Origin: an uncultured Clostridia bacterium
GTDB lineage: Bacteria; Bacillota; Clostridia; UBA1381
NCBI GenBank assembly: GCA_947627795.1
Contig: CANQXJ010000013.1
Span: 1 to 42,040 of the forward strand
Length of the DNA stretch: 42,040 bases
Direction of reading: 5' to 3'
Both the position numbers and the translations under genes were made by a program. The notes below the pieces were generated by a model. That model was not told the origin of the DNA and searched no databases. It saw only the letters and a program-made list of their open reading frames with translations. Shown here piece after piece: positions 7,159 to 18,216 of the stretch. Each line of letters opens with the position of its first letter. Positions within the stretch are counted from its first letter, which is position 1.

Positions 7159-7524
7159 ATGAAAAAAGCGGATAATATCAGTAACGCGGAACTGGAGGTT
7201 ATGCAAACGCTGTGGGCGGCTGACGAGCCGATGAGCGTGCAGGACGTGTGCGATAGCCTCGAAAACAGCAAATGGAAATATAAGACGGTCGGAACGCTTC
7301 TGATACGACTTGAGGAAAAGGGCGCGGTTAAGGCGGATAAAAGGGGAAGAACAAATTTCTACACGCCGCTCCTCGACAGGGAGGAGTATAAGAAAACGCA
7401 GACCGACAATCTTGTTTCAAAGCTATATAACGGTTCGGCGAGAGAGCTTGCCGTGTCGCTGTTTACAAGCGGCAAGATGACGGAAAGCGACATTGATGAA
7501 ATACGGAAGATGTTTGATTTATAA
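7159..7524 (+). CDS. BlaI/MecI/CopY-family transcriptional repressor
   Basis: The 121-residue protein has the N-terminal winged helix of the family (ISNAELEVMQTLWAADEPMSVQDV, then WKYKTVGTLLIRLEEKGAVKADKRGRTNFYTPL) and a C-terminal helical dimerisation segment. It should bind the two TACA-NN-TGTA operators and repress itself and the downstream peptidase gene. CopY-type copper repressors carry a C-terminal Cys-x-Cys hook, which is absent here, so a proteolysis-relieved BlaI-type mechanism is more likely. Confidence 0.92.
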   Translation: MKKADNISNAELEVMQTLWAADEPMSVQDVCDSLENSKWKYKTVGTLLIRLEEKGAVKADKRGRTNFYTPLLDREEYKKTQTDNLVSKLYNGSARELAVSLFTSGKMTESDIDEIRKMFDL

Positions 7525-7536
7525 GAGGTGACGGAA

Positions 7537-9432
7537 ATGACGCGGATTTTTGAAAGCGTGCTGCTTATGTCGGCGGTCGGCGCGGCGTTCACGATCGCGC
7601 TTACGCTTTTAAGACCGATTACGGAAAAGCGTTTCGGCGCGGCGTGGCAGTATTATATGTGGCTCGGCGTGCTCGCGGTAATGCTTCTGCCGATTTCGAT
7701 AAAACCGCCGCGAACGGTAACATCATATGAAACGGCGGCGCGGACGAATATAGCAGAAACAACCAAAGCGGCGCAGACTGCCGAAATGGATTTAACTCCC
7801 GTTGTTCAGCAAATCGGGGCGAATACGGACAAAATCAGCCCGATTGCGATAGCCGAAAACGCGAAAGCGGCTGCACGGGGTATTCCCGACATTGCGCTTG
7901 AACTCGCGGCGTTTATATGGCTTATCGGCGCGGCTGCGGTATTTGCCGTAAAAATCGCAAGGTATTTCGTATTTTTTAAAAATGTGCATAGGCTCTCGTA
8001 TCCCACGGATATTGACCGCGACATACATATACCGGTACGCAAAACAGCCGCGCTCGGCGCGCCGCTTCTGATAGGGCTTACGCGTCCTACGCTGCTTTTG
8101 CCCGACTCGGTCGTGGACGGCGAGATCGACTACATACTAAAGCACGAGCTTACGCATTACCGCAGACGCGATTTGCTGTATAAATGGTTCGCGATGATCG
8201 TGAGCTGCGCGCATTGGTTCAATCCCTTCATATATCTCGCCATGAAGCAGATAGACGAGGAATGTGAAATCTCATGCGACGCGGCGGCTGTGCGCGGCTT
8301 GTCGGAGCTTGAACGCAAACGGTATATGAGCGTGATTCTGAGGCTTATCTCCTATTCGATACAAGGCAAAAGACCGCTCACCACTCAGATGGTCGGCGGC
8401 AAGGATTTGATTATCAGGAGGTTTGCTATGATTAGGAATTTAAAAAGTAAAAACAAATTAATGACGGCTGTATCAGCCGCGGCGGCAATGCTGCTCTGCT
8501 CGACAACGGTTTTCGCGAGCGGTATGCTGCAGGGAGCTATGGAAAACGATTACACGGTAGACGTGCTTTTCGGAAAGGATTTCGAAAAAATCGAATACGC
8601 GAACGAGCCGTTCGTGCAGGACGAGGCTGTATACGTGCCGCTTCGTGAAACGCTTTCGGCTGTCGGCGCGAACGCCGGCGGAGCGGATGATTTTATCGGC
8701 TACGACAACGGCGAAATAACAGCGAAGGTTTGCTTCAACATGAACAAATATACCGACATTAAAGAGGGCTTCGGCGCTGTGGAAATTTACAAAATGGCGA
8801 TAGGCAAGCCGGAAATGACTGATGTTTACCACACGGCAGCCAAGTTTGAACAGGACGGCGTTATACACGTTCCGACGAAATACGGAGTAACCGTCCCGAT
8901 GGCGAATGCGCCCGTAATGAAGGACGGAGTAACGTATGTGCCTATGCAGTATATCGAATATATCATTCATAATTATGACTATATCGAATACAATATCTAC
9001 GATAAAGCCGGAAATCCCGCGAAAAACGTTGTGAGAATGACTATTGACGAAATGGAAAACATCTCGAAAAATTATACCTACTTTTGGTTCGGCTGGGATT
9101 ATTTTGACAGATATATTGCCGACAGAACCTATACCGGCGCGGCGGCGGAAAAATATTTAGATGATGTTCACGGCGCTGACGACGTGTACAGAAATATGTA
9201 CGGCAATGAGGTAAAGGAATATGATATAAACGATACATGGACGCTGACTCTGGAGAAGAACGACATGAACGCCGTAGATATAAACGGTTATCATAATGCG
9301 AATGATTGCAGCGCAATGGCTGTTAAAGGATCAATAAGTGAAAATCTGTTCGGCGGCTTCTTTGACCGCGCAGGCTGTAATGCGGAGACGAAATATTGGG
9401 ATTGGGACTTGTTTATAAGAGTATGCGACTAA
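7537..9432 (+). CDS. M56 (BlaR1-like) membrane metallopeptidase with stalk-domain exterior
   Basis: I choose ATG 7537 (631 residues), 6 nt after AGAGGTG; a GTG at 7528 overlaps that ribosome site. Membrane segments lie at about 38-54, 119-142, 215-233 and 309-329. The zinc motif H203-E-L-T-H207 and the downstream EECEISCDAAAV segment are intact, so the peptidase should cleave the partner repressor. In BlaR1/MecR1 the exterior is a penicillin-binding domain. Here residues about 335 onward look like a stalk/copper-amine-oxidase-N-like repeat (VDVLFGKDFEK, YVPLRETLSAVGA, YVPMQYIEYI), and no SxxK beta-lactam motif was seen. The signal sensed is unknown. Confidence 0.88.
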   Translation: MTRIFESVLLMSAVGAAFTIALTLLRPITEKRFGAAWQYYMWLGVLAVMLLPISIKPPRTVTSYETAARTNIAETTKAAQTAEMDLTPVVQQIGANTDKISPIAIAENAKAAARGIPDIALELAAFIWLIGAAAVFAVKIARYFVFFKNVHRLSYPTDIDRDIHIPVRKTAALGAPLLIGLTRPTLLLPDSVVDGEIDYILKHELTHYRRRDLLYKWFAMIVSCAHWFNPFIYLAMKQIDEECEISCDAAAVRGLSELERKRYMSVILRLISYSIQGKRPLTTQMVGGKDLIIRRFAMIRNLKSKNKLMTAVSAAAAMLLCSTTVFASGMLQGAMENDYTVDVLFGKDFEKIEYANEPFVQDEAVYVPLRETLSAVGANAGGADDFIGYDNGEITAKVCFNMNKYTDIKEGFGAVEIYKMAIGKPEMTDVYHTAAKFEQDGVIHVPTKYGVTVPMANAPVMKDGVTYVPMQYIEYIIHNYDYIEYNIYDKAGNPAKNVVRMTIDEMENISKNYTYFWFGWDYFDRYIADRTYTGAAAEKYLDDVHGADDVYRNMYGNEVKEYDINDTWTLTLEKNDMNAVDINGYHNANDCSAMAVKGSISENLFGGFFDRAGCNAETKYWDWDLFIRVCD

Positions 9433-9489
9433 GTTATAATGCGTGTTTCTCATGTTGATACCTTCCATGAAACAGATAACAAAACAAGG

Positions 9490-9519
9490 CGAAGCCGCCC
9501 TTCGGGGCGGCTTCGTTTT
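9490..9519. terminator. Bidirectional intrinsic terminator
   Basis: An 11-bp perfect stem, CGAAGCCGCCC (9490-9500) with GGGCGGCTTCG (9505-9515), has a UUCG-type tetraloop. It is followed by TTTTA on the plus strand and by CCTTGTTTT on the minus strand. It separates the convergent M56 and DUF4179 genes. Confidence 0.88.
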
Positions 9520-10603
9520 ACTCTATAGGATATTCAACGCCGTTTACGATAACGCTTTTGATGTCGTCCATTTCGATTATATTGTCAAATCGCATATAAT
9601 ACCGATATTTTATCAGATTTCCGTCCTGACCGCCCATATGGGATGTTTCACAACCATGCTGCCAGTCAATTATTCCGTCGTTTGTTTTTACCGACAAATT
9701 TGAATCACACGCGGTATCGTCTATCTCACGGAATTTATCCAACATGCGTGCGTCGTCGGTCTGAATTTCGGTAACTTCGTCCTCGGTCAGTACGCCTTCG
9801 ATTTCAAACAGCGCGGAAATCGGCGTGAGCGTTATGTCGGTAATAGATATATCCCGCGCGCCGTCACCGAGCGGAATATTGACGGGAACGCGCTTTGTTT
9901 CGGGATTTTTCTCGCTGCTGTAGTTCCATTTGATAGTCCATTTCCCATCAATATATCCGTTCCATTCGTGATTTGGTTCCGCGCCTTTAAAATTACCGAT
10001 ATTTTCAAGCTCCAGCATCCATTCGCAGTCGGGCAGCTCTTTCGTAAAGCCGTCCGCCGTCGCTATGCATTTCATTCTGTTGCCATCCGCTTCAACGACC
10101 GATACGTCCATTGAAAACGAGCCGTATTTTTCCGGATGATCATACGAGTCCGCAGGGAAAAAATGATACCTTTCAAACTCGTACCACTGTTCCATTTTAA
10201 CATTCTCCGGCGCGATCACTTCAAATACCGCGTAGACCGTCCGCGAATCGGCGAGCGTTTGCAGCACGTTCACCGTAACGCCGTTATCGGTAACGGAGCA
10301 CACGGGCGCGTCTACCGCGTTTGCTATTTCATCAAAATTTTCCTCCGTAACGCCGAGCATATCGCCGAGCGGTTTTTCAAGCTCCATAAAGTACGCCGCA
10401 AGCGCGGTTGTTACGGCAAGCAGAGCGGTGACGCAGGCGGCAATGAGCAGCGTCCGCGCGATATGCCGTTTTTTCCTTTTGGGCGCAATTCCCGTTTTGT
10501 TATTTATTATGCTCAAAATTCGTTTTTGTTCCGCGCGCGTGAGCGGCTCGGAGTAATCGTCGTCAAGCTCTATATTGTGTAAAATTTCGTCTATTCCGTT
10601 CAT
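9518..10603 (-). CDS. DUF4179-type membrane protein, probable anti-sigma factor
   Basis: The 361-residue protein has a cytoplasmic N-terminus of about 49 residues, one membrane helix (about 50-71, after the basic PKRKKRH) and a long extracytoplasmic beta-rich domain, the layout of DUF4179 proteins encoded beside ECF sigma factors. The start overlaps the sigma gene stop (ATGA), giving tight coupling. The N-terminus has no zinc-type HxxxCxxC motif, so sigma binding would use another surface. The role as anti-sigma factor is inferred from context. Confidence 0.75.
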   Translation of the reverse strand: MNGIDEILHNIELDDDYSEPLTRAEQKRILSIINNKTGIAPKRKKRHIARTLLIAACVTALLAVTTALAAYFMELEKPLGDMLGVTEENFDEIANAVDAPVCSVTDNGVTVNVLQTLADSRTVYAVFEVIAPENVKMEQWYEFERYHFFPADSYDHPEKYGSFSMDVSVVEADGNRMKCIATADGFTKELPDCEWMLELENIGNFKGAEPNHEWNGYIDGKWTIKWNYSSEKNPETKRVPVNIPLGDGARDISITDITLTPISALFEIEGVLTEDEVTEIQTDDARMLDKFREIDDTACDSNLSVKTNDGIIDWQHGCETSHMGGQDGNLIKYRYYMRFDNIIEMDDIKSVIVNGVEYPIE

Positions 10604-11139
10604 ATGTTGATACCTCCCTTAATGAGCTCTGATTTCAGCTTTTCCTTGTAGCGGTGTAGAGTGTTTTCCACTTTCTTCTCATTACAGCCAATATGACGCG
10701 CTATTGACTTGACCGGCTCGTACAGATAATACCGCCTAACGAATATTTCACGCTCGAACGGCGGCATCGCGCCGATTGTTTTGCGTACGATTTCTATGTT
10801 CGCGCGGCGTGCTATTTCGTCGGTCAAATCAGCATCAATGTCGGAGTCAATCGCGGCGGACGGCGCGATTTTCAGCACCGAGCGCATTTTGTCGAGCGCG
10901 CAGTTTCGCGCGATCCCTATAAGATAGCCTTTGAGCGAAGCCGCCTCCAAAAGCTTTTCGCGCGACCGCCAAAGTCCTATAAAGCTGTCCGCCGCCGCTT
11001 CCTCTATATCCTCGCGTCCGAAGCCCGATAGAGTATTTTTGCAGACTGTTTTCACCACTCCGCCGTAAATCTCGACAAGAGCCGCGAATCCGCGCTCCGG
11101 CTCGCGCATGAGCAGCGTGATAATTTCGCCGTCGGTCAT
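10600..11139 (-). CDS. ECF-type RNA polymerase sigma factor
   Basis: The 179 residues contain sigma region 2 (about 17-88, ending KGYLIGIARNCALDKMR) and region 4 (about 120-172, with FEREIFVRRYYLYEPVKSIARHIGCNEKKVENTLHRYKEKL), with no region 3, as in extracytoplasmic-function sigma factors. AGGAGGT lies 7 nt before the start. It is the first gene of a two-gene operon with the membrane protein that probably holds it. Upstream, GTATTAA (11162-11168) and TTAATAC (11180-11186) form an imperfect dyad, but I see no convincing ECF-type promoter. Confidence 0.9.
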   Translation of the reverse strand: MTDGEIITLLMREPERGFAALVEIYGGVVKTVCKNTLSGFGREDIEEAAADSFIGLWRSREKLLEAASLKGYLIGIARNCALDKMRSVLKIAPSAAIDSDIDADLTDEIARRANIEIVRKTIGAMPPFEREIFVRRYYLYEPVKSIARHIGCNEKKVENTLHRYKEKLKSELIKGGINI

Positions 11140-11240
11140 TTTTTGTACCTCCTGTGTTTACGTATTAAAAGCGCTTTCATTAATACAGTCCGCTCCGGAA
11201 AGGGATTTCACTCATAAAAATCAAGGGGAAATATAATTTA

Positions 11241-11269
11241 TTGATAAAAAAGTATATAAATAGTATAAT
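11241..11269 (+). promoter_or_regulatory. Toxin mRNA promoter, copy A
   Basis: TTGATA (11241-11246) and TATAAT (11264-11269) are separated by 17 bp. The TTGATA differs by one base from the TTGACA of copy B. Confidence 0.8.
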
Positions 11270-11356
11270 AAAGACATAGCAGAAGGGTTCGCGGTTATTC
11301 TGATACCTTTGAAATCGGATTTTATCCGAAATCTGATAGAATGGGGGTGTCAGTCT

Positions 11357-11443
11357 ATAAGTGTTGCTATCTTGGAACATATATGTACCATCATAGAACT
11401 GTTGATTTTATTAAAAATCATAAAATACATAGATAAGAAATAA
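11357..11443 (+). pseudogene. Type I toxin-like 28-codon ORF, copy A, start codon ATA
   Basis: This is the same reading frame as the copy B peptide (ILEHICTIIELLILLKII core, then KYIDKK), but the position of the ATG is ATA. GGGGGTG (11343-11349) keeps its 7-nt spacing to that codon. From residue 5 to the end the two copies differ by six silent changes and no amino acid. It is either silenced by loss of the start or uses the rare AUA start at low level. Confidence 0.6.
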
Positions 11444-11470
11444 CCGCCTACTCTGGACAGTAAGCGGTTA
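11441..11470. terminator. Shared bidirectional terminator hairpin, copy A
   Basis: TAACCGC (11441-11447) pairs with GCGGTTA (11464-11470), with an inner TACT/AGTA pairing. The hairpin begins at the toxin stop codon. T-rich sequence follows it on both strands, so both the toxin mRNA and the antisense RNA can end here. Confidence 0.65.
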
Positions 11471-11516
11471 AATTTGTTTAATCATTACTTATCAGAATAA
11501 CCGATGTTATCCTTCT
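11441..11516 (-). ncRNA. Predicted antisense (antitoxin) RNA, copy A
   Basis: A minus-strand RNA is predicted from the promoter at 11523-11551 to the shared hairpin. It would be complementary to the 3' end of the toxin message across the hairpin. Its 5' end repeats the 5' leader of the toxin message almost exactly (AGCAGAAGG, CGGTTATTCTGATA). The ends are estimated from the promoter and hairpin. Confidence 0.6.
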
Positions 11517-11522
11517 GCTTAC

Positions 11523-11551
11523 ATTCTATCATAACAAGATAAAAAAGTCAA
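11523..11551 (-). promoter_or_regulatory. Antisense RNA promoter, copy A
   Basis: On the minus strand TTGACT (11546-11551) is followed after 17 bp by TAGAAT (11523-11528). The same boxes and spacing occur in copy B. Confidence 0.75.
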
Positions 11552-11608
11552 GATTTATCCGAAATATTTTCTTCCGAGACATAAAAAATCAAGGGGAAAT
11601 ATAATTTA

Positions 11609-11637
11609 TTGACAAAAAAGTATATAAATAGTATAAT
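11609..11637 (+). promoter_or_regulatory. Toxin mRNA promoter, copy B
   Basis: TTGACA (11609-11614) and TATAAT (11632-11637) are separated by 17 bp: a full consensus promoter. Confidence 0.85.
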
Positions 11638-11722
11638 AAAGACATAGCAAGAGGGTATGCGGTTATTCCGGCGCTTTTTAATCGGATTTTCCGAAATTTC
11701 GATAGAATGGGGGTGCCGGTCT

Positions 11723-11809
11723 ATGAATGCTGTTATTTTGGAGCATATTTGCACCATCATAGAACTGCTTATTTTATTAAAAATAATAAAATACATAGAT
11801 AAGAAATAA
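11723..11809 (+). CDS. Type I toxin-like small hydrophobic peptide, copy B
   Basis: The ORF encodes 28 residues starting MNAVILEHICTIIE, then a Leu/Ile-rich segment LLILLKII and a basic tail KYIDKK. One membrane-inserting helix and a charged C-terminus are the hallmarks of Fst/Hok/TxpA-like type I toxins. GGGGGTG lies 7 nt before the ATG, and a small hairpin (TCGG with CCGA, about 11682-11694) sits upstream of it. Silent-only changes relative to copy A from residue 5 onward show that the frame is under coding selection. I do not recognise the exact family. Expression is probably held down by the convergent antisense RNA. Confidence 0.7.
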   Translation: MNAVILEHICTIIELLILLKIIKYIDKK

Positions 11810-11837
11810 CCGCCTACTCTGAACCAGTAAGCGGTTA
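11807..11837. terminator. Shared bidirectional terminator hairpin, copy B
   Basis: TAACCGC (11807-11813) pairs with GCGGTTA (11831-11837). As in copy A, the stem begins at the toxin stop codon and can end both converging transcripts. Confidence 0.65.
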
Positions 11838-11885
11838 ATTTAAAATTAATCATTTACGTGTAGGAATAACCGAAGTTATCCTCTT
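11807..11885 (-). ncRNA. Predicted antisense (antitoxin) RNA, copy B
   Basis: A minus-strand RNA is predicted from the promoter at 11892-11920 to the shared hairpin, overlapping the 3' end of the toxin message. Its 5' segment (AGCAAGAGG, then GGTTATTCC) again repeats the toxin leader of the same copy. The ends are estimates. Confidence 0.6.
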
Positions 11886-11891
11886 GCTTAC

Positions 11892-11920
11892 ATTCTATCA
11901 TAAAGCAGCTTAAAAGTCAA
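11892..11920 (-). promoter_or_regulatory. Antisense RNA promoter, copy B
   Basis: On the minus strand TTGACT (11915-11920) is followed after 17 bp by TAGAAT (11892-11897). The -35 box begins 3 nt after the comM stop codon. Confidence 0.75.
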
Positions 11921-11923
11921 GAA

Positions 11924-13456
11924 TTATCCGAAATATTTTCTATCCAAATTTCTGTATTGCACCGCCTCCGCGATGTGCGCGGCGTTTATGTCCTTTGTCT
12001 GCTCCAGATCCGCTATCGTGCGCGCGACCTTCAGTATCCTGCTGTGCGCTCTCGCGCTTAGTCCGAGACTGTCAAATGACATTTTTAACAGCTTGTTCGA
12101 CTCCTCGTCGAGCGGACAAAATTCCTGTAACATTCCCGCTGTCAACTGCGAGTTTGAATGGATATTCAGATTTTTGTAGCGTTCAAGCTGTATCTGACGC
12201 GTCCTGTTTACGCGCTCCTTTATCTCCGCGCTCGTTTCGCCCTTTTCGATTGAGCTTAAATCGTCGTATTCCACGCTGTTTACCTCGACTTGAATATCGA
12301 TTCTGTCGAGAAGCGGACCGGAAATTCTGCTTCTGTATTTGTTTATCGACGCGGGAGTACAGGTACATTCGCGGCGCGGATCGCCCAAATAGCCGCATTT
12401 GCACGGGTTCATGCTCGCTATGAGCATTATGTTGCACGGATATGTAAGCGTCGCGTTTACGCGCGATATTGTCACCTCGTTGTCCTCCAATGGCTGGCGG
12501 AGCACTTCCAAAACGTCGCGCCGAAATTCGGGAAGCTCGTCGAGAAAGAGTATTCCGTTGTGCGCCAAAGAAAGCTCTCCCGGACGCGGAACAGTGCCGC
12601 CGCCCGAAAGTCCTGACGGTGAAATAGTATGGTGCGGGCTGCGGAACGGACGGTTTACTATCAGCGGTGTGTCGCTCGGGAGGAGTCCCGCGATTGAGTG
12701 GATCTTCGTAACGTCGAGCGCCTCGTCAAATGTCAAATCCGGAAGAATGCCCGGCATTCTCTGCGCGAGCATCGTTTTGCCCGTTCCGGGACTTCCGATT
12801 AAAAGCACGTTGTGATTGCCCGCCGCCGCTATTTCAAGCGCGCGTTTAACGTTTTCCTGTCCCTTAACGTCGCAGAAATCGAGCGCCGTGTCGTTTCGTT
12901 TCGCGAAAAATTCATTCAGATTTACACGGTGCGGCTCGATGCGGCGGATGTGGCAGAAATGCTCGCATATGTCGGCGAGCTTTTCTACGGGGTATATTTC
13001 CATACCGTCTATGACAGCCGCTTCGTTCGCGTTCGCTTTCGGAACAAACGCGCGGGTGAATCCGTTTTTGTATGCGGAAATCACCATCGGCAGTACGCCC
13101 GAAACCGAGTTTACCGTTCCGTCAAGCGAAAGCTCGCCGATAAAAACGGTTTTTTCGTTTTCGTCAACTTCTATTTGCTCCGTCGCGCACAATATCGAAA
13201 CAGTTATCGGCAGGTCATAGCTTGATCCCTCTTTTTTTAGCGACGCGGGAGCGAGATTTAAAATTATATGCTTTGCCGGAAAATGACATCCCGTGTTCTT
13301 GATTGACGCGCGCACGCGCTCCTTCGCCTCGCGCACCGCCGCGTCGGGAAGTCCCACTATGTCAAAATTCGGCAGACCGTTTGAAATGTCGGTTTCGACG
13401 CAAACGGTAAAGCCTTCGATGCCGGAAAGACCGCAGGAGTAAATTTGTGACAGCAT
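11924..13456 (-). CDS. comM: ComM/YifB-family Mg-chelatase-like AAA+ ATPase
   Basis: The 510-residue protein has the N-terminal ChlI-like domain (about 1-165, with GLPNFDIVGLPDAAVREAKE), an AAA+ module with Walker A G221-T228 (GSPGTGKT) and Walker B (ILFLDELPEF), and a C-terminal Mg-chelatase-type domain. A cysteine cluster (NPCKCG, then CTC) probably holds zinc. In other bacteria ComM is a hexameric helicase that extends heteroduplex branches during natural transformation. Length and motifs are complete. It lies 9 nt after the GtrA-family gene and is likely cotranscribed with it. Confidence 0.93.
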   Translation of the reverse strand: MLSQIYSCGLSGIEGFTVCVETDISNGLPNFDIVGLPDAAVREAKERVRASIKNTGCHFPAKHIILNLAPASLKKEGSSYDLPITVSILCATEQIEVDENEKTVFIGELSLDGTVNSVSGVLPMVISAYKNGFTRAFVPKANANEAAVIDGMEIYPVEKLADICEHFCHIRRIEPHRVNLNEFFAKRNDTALDFCDVKGQENVKRALEIAAAGNHNVLLIGSPGTGKTMLAQRMPGILPDLTFDEALDVTKIHSIAGLLPSDTPLIVNRPFRSPHHTISPSGLSGGGTVPRPGELSLAHNGILFLDELPEFRRDVLEVLRQPLEDNEVTISRVNATLTYPCNIMLIASMNPCKCGYLGDPRRECTCTPASINKYRSRISGPLLDRIDIQVEVNSVEYDDLSSIEKGETSAEIKERVNRTRQIQLERYKNLNIHSNSQLTAGMLQEFCPLDEESNKLLKMSFDSLGLSARAHSRILKVARTIADLEQTKDINAAHIAEAVQYRNLDRKYFG

Positions 13457-13465
13457 AATCTCACC

Positions 13466-13978
13466 TCATTTTTTTGTTTTTTCGCTTTTGTTTATACGCC
13501 TGAACACCATAAGCTTCATAGTTAAAAACGTAACCGGCGTTCCGATCACCGCAGCTGTGATATACGCCGCCGTCGAGTTCCAGTGCAGAGACGTGAAAAC
13601 AAACACAAGAATATATTGTATAAGAAAATTCGGTATATAGCTTATCGGAAATTTCACAAATCGCCTGAGAGTAGGCGGCTGATGAAACGTGAACCTTGAA
13701 TTGAGGAAAAACGACAGCACAATGCTCGCCGCGTATCCGACGATAAAGTTGGTGCGGAACATTTCCATAAACGCGCGGAAAGGGTGATCCGCCGCCAAAA
13801 ACGTGTTGTTTACCATATCGAGAAGCGTCGCAACGGTTACCGCGAAGGCTGTGTTAATAAATCCCATAAACATGAACATCAGGAACTGAACGGTGAGAAA
13901 CGGACGAAGCACGCGAAAAGCGCCTTCCGGTATGCGCGTTGAAAGCCATACACGGAAATCTGAAAGCAACTTGTCCAA
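13466..13978 (-). CDS. GtrA-family membrane protein
   Basis: The 170 residues include about four hydrophobic helices with the family signatures FMFMGFINTAF and FFLNSRFTF. GtrA proteins are thought to move lipid-linked sugars across the membrane or to assist cell-surface glycosylation; the substrate here is unknown. The start is TTG at 13978, 7 nt after GGGGGTG. A minus-strand promoter TTGCAT-17-TATAAT (14015-14043) reads into it and then into comM. Confidence 0.82.
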   Translation of the reverse strand: MDKLLSDFRVWLSTRIPEGAFRVLRPFLTVQFLMFMFMGFINTAFAVTVATLLDMVNNTFLAADHPFRAFMEMFRTNFIVGYAASIVLSFFLNSRFTFHQPPTLRRFVKFPISYIPNFLIQYILVFVFTSLHWNSTAAYITAAVIGTPVTFLTMKLMVFRRINKSEKTKK

Positions 13979-14014
13979 AATAATTCACCCCCGTCAGCGT
14001 TATGTCATACTGCT

Positions 14015-14043
14015 ATTATACAACGCTTCGGAGAAAAATGCAA
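14015..14043 (-). promoter_or_regulatory. Promoter of the gtrA-like/comM pair
   Basis: On the minus strand TTGCAT (14038-14043) and TATAAT (14015-14020) are separated by 17 bp, about 37 nt before the TTG start. Confidence 0.7.
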
Positions 14044-14146
14044 ATTTTTTTAAAAAAAGGAAAAATCGCAAAAAAAAACACCGCGGACGGCGAGAACGCA
14101 TTTTGGAAAAATTTTATAAAAATCCGAAAAAAAGTCAATTTCGCTC

Positions 14147-14175
14147 TTGACTTTTCAATTGATTTGTGATAATAT
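14147..14175 (+). promoter_or_regulatory. Promoter of rpoB-rpoC
   Basis: TTGACT (14147-14152) is followed after 17 bp by TAATAT (14170-14175), with a TG extension one base before it. A leader of about 155 nt follows, with a short hairpin (AGTCT with AGACT, about 14191-14208). The 357 bases from 13979 to 14335 hold only this promoter and leader and the divergent gtrA-like promoter. No ribosomal-protein gene precedes rpoB. Confidence 0.6.
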
Positions 14176-14335
14176 AATAAACTGTATCGTAGTCTGAAAA
14201 ATTAGACTTCAGGTTACATTTTACGATAATTTTCATTGTAATTATAGCACGTTATATCTTACATTTCAAGAGGTAAAATATTACAAGAATGTTACGTGAG
14301 GATTTTCAAAATTTTTTATGAGGTGATCTGATAAT

Positions 14336-18160
<3,825 letters not shown>

Positions 18161-18216
18161 TATCGGATAACGGAATATTGTAGTATAATGAAGCACGATA
18201 TCGGAGGTTTTAATAA

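Larger units (their letters stand above)
11213..11942. repeat. Tandem direct duplication (about 366-bp unit) of a type I toxin-antitoxin cassette
   Basis: Two copies, about 11213-11575 and 11579-11942, align along their whole length with an offset of 366 bp. Each holds a plus-strand promoter, a 28-codon ORF, a hairpin terminator and a convergent minus-strand promoter. The copy boundary carries a remnant of the 3' end of comM. The 784 bases from 11140 to 11923 contain only these cassettes and the upstream region of the sigma gene. Confidence 0.9.

Noticed and set aside
11180-11853. Minus-strand ORFs of 66 and 101 codons with a shared hydrophobic stretch
   Set aside because: The shared stretch is the complement of the conserved toxin promoter (TTGACA/TATAAT region), and the frames have no ribosome sites. 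Promoter conservation explains the similarity.
11213-11942. Possible CRISPR array
   Set aside because: There are only two long copies of about 366 bp with coding and promoter content, not short repeats with unique spacers.
18161-18216. Internal promoter before rpoC (TATAAT at 18184-18189)
   Set aside because: There is no acceptable -35 hexamer at 16-18 bp and the rpoB-rpoC gap is only 56 bp; cotranscription suffices.
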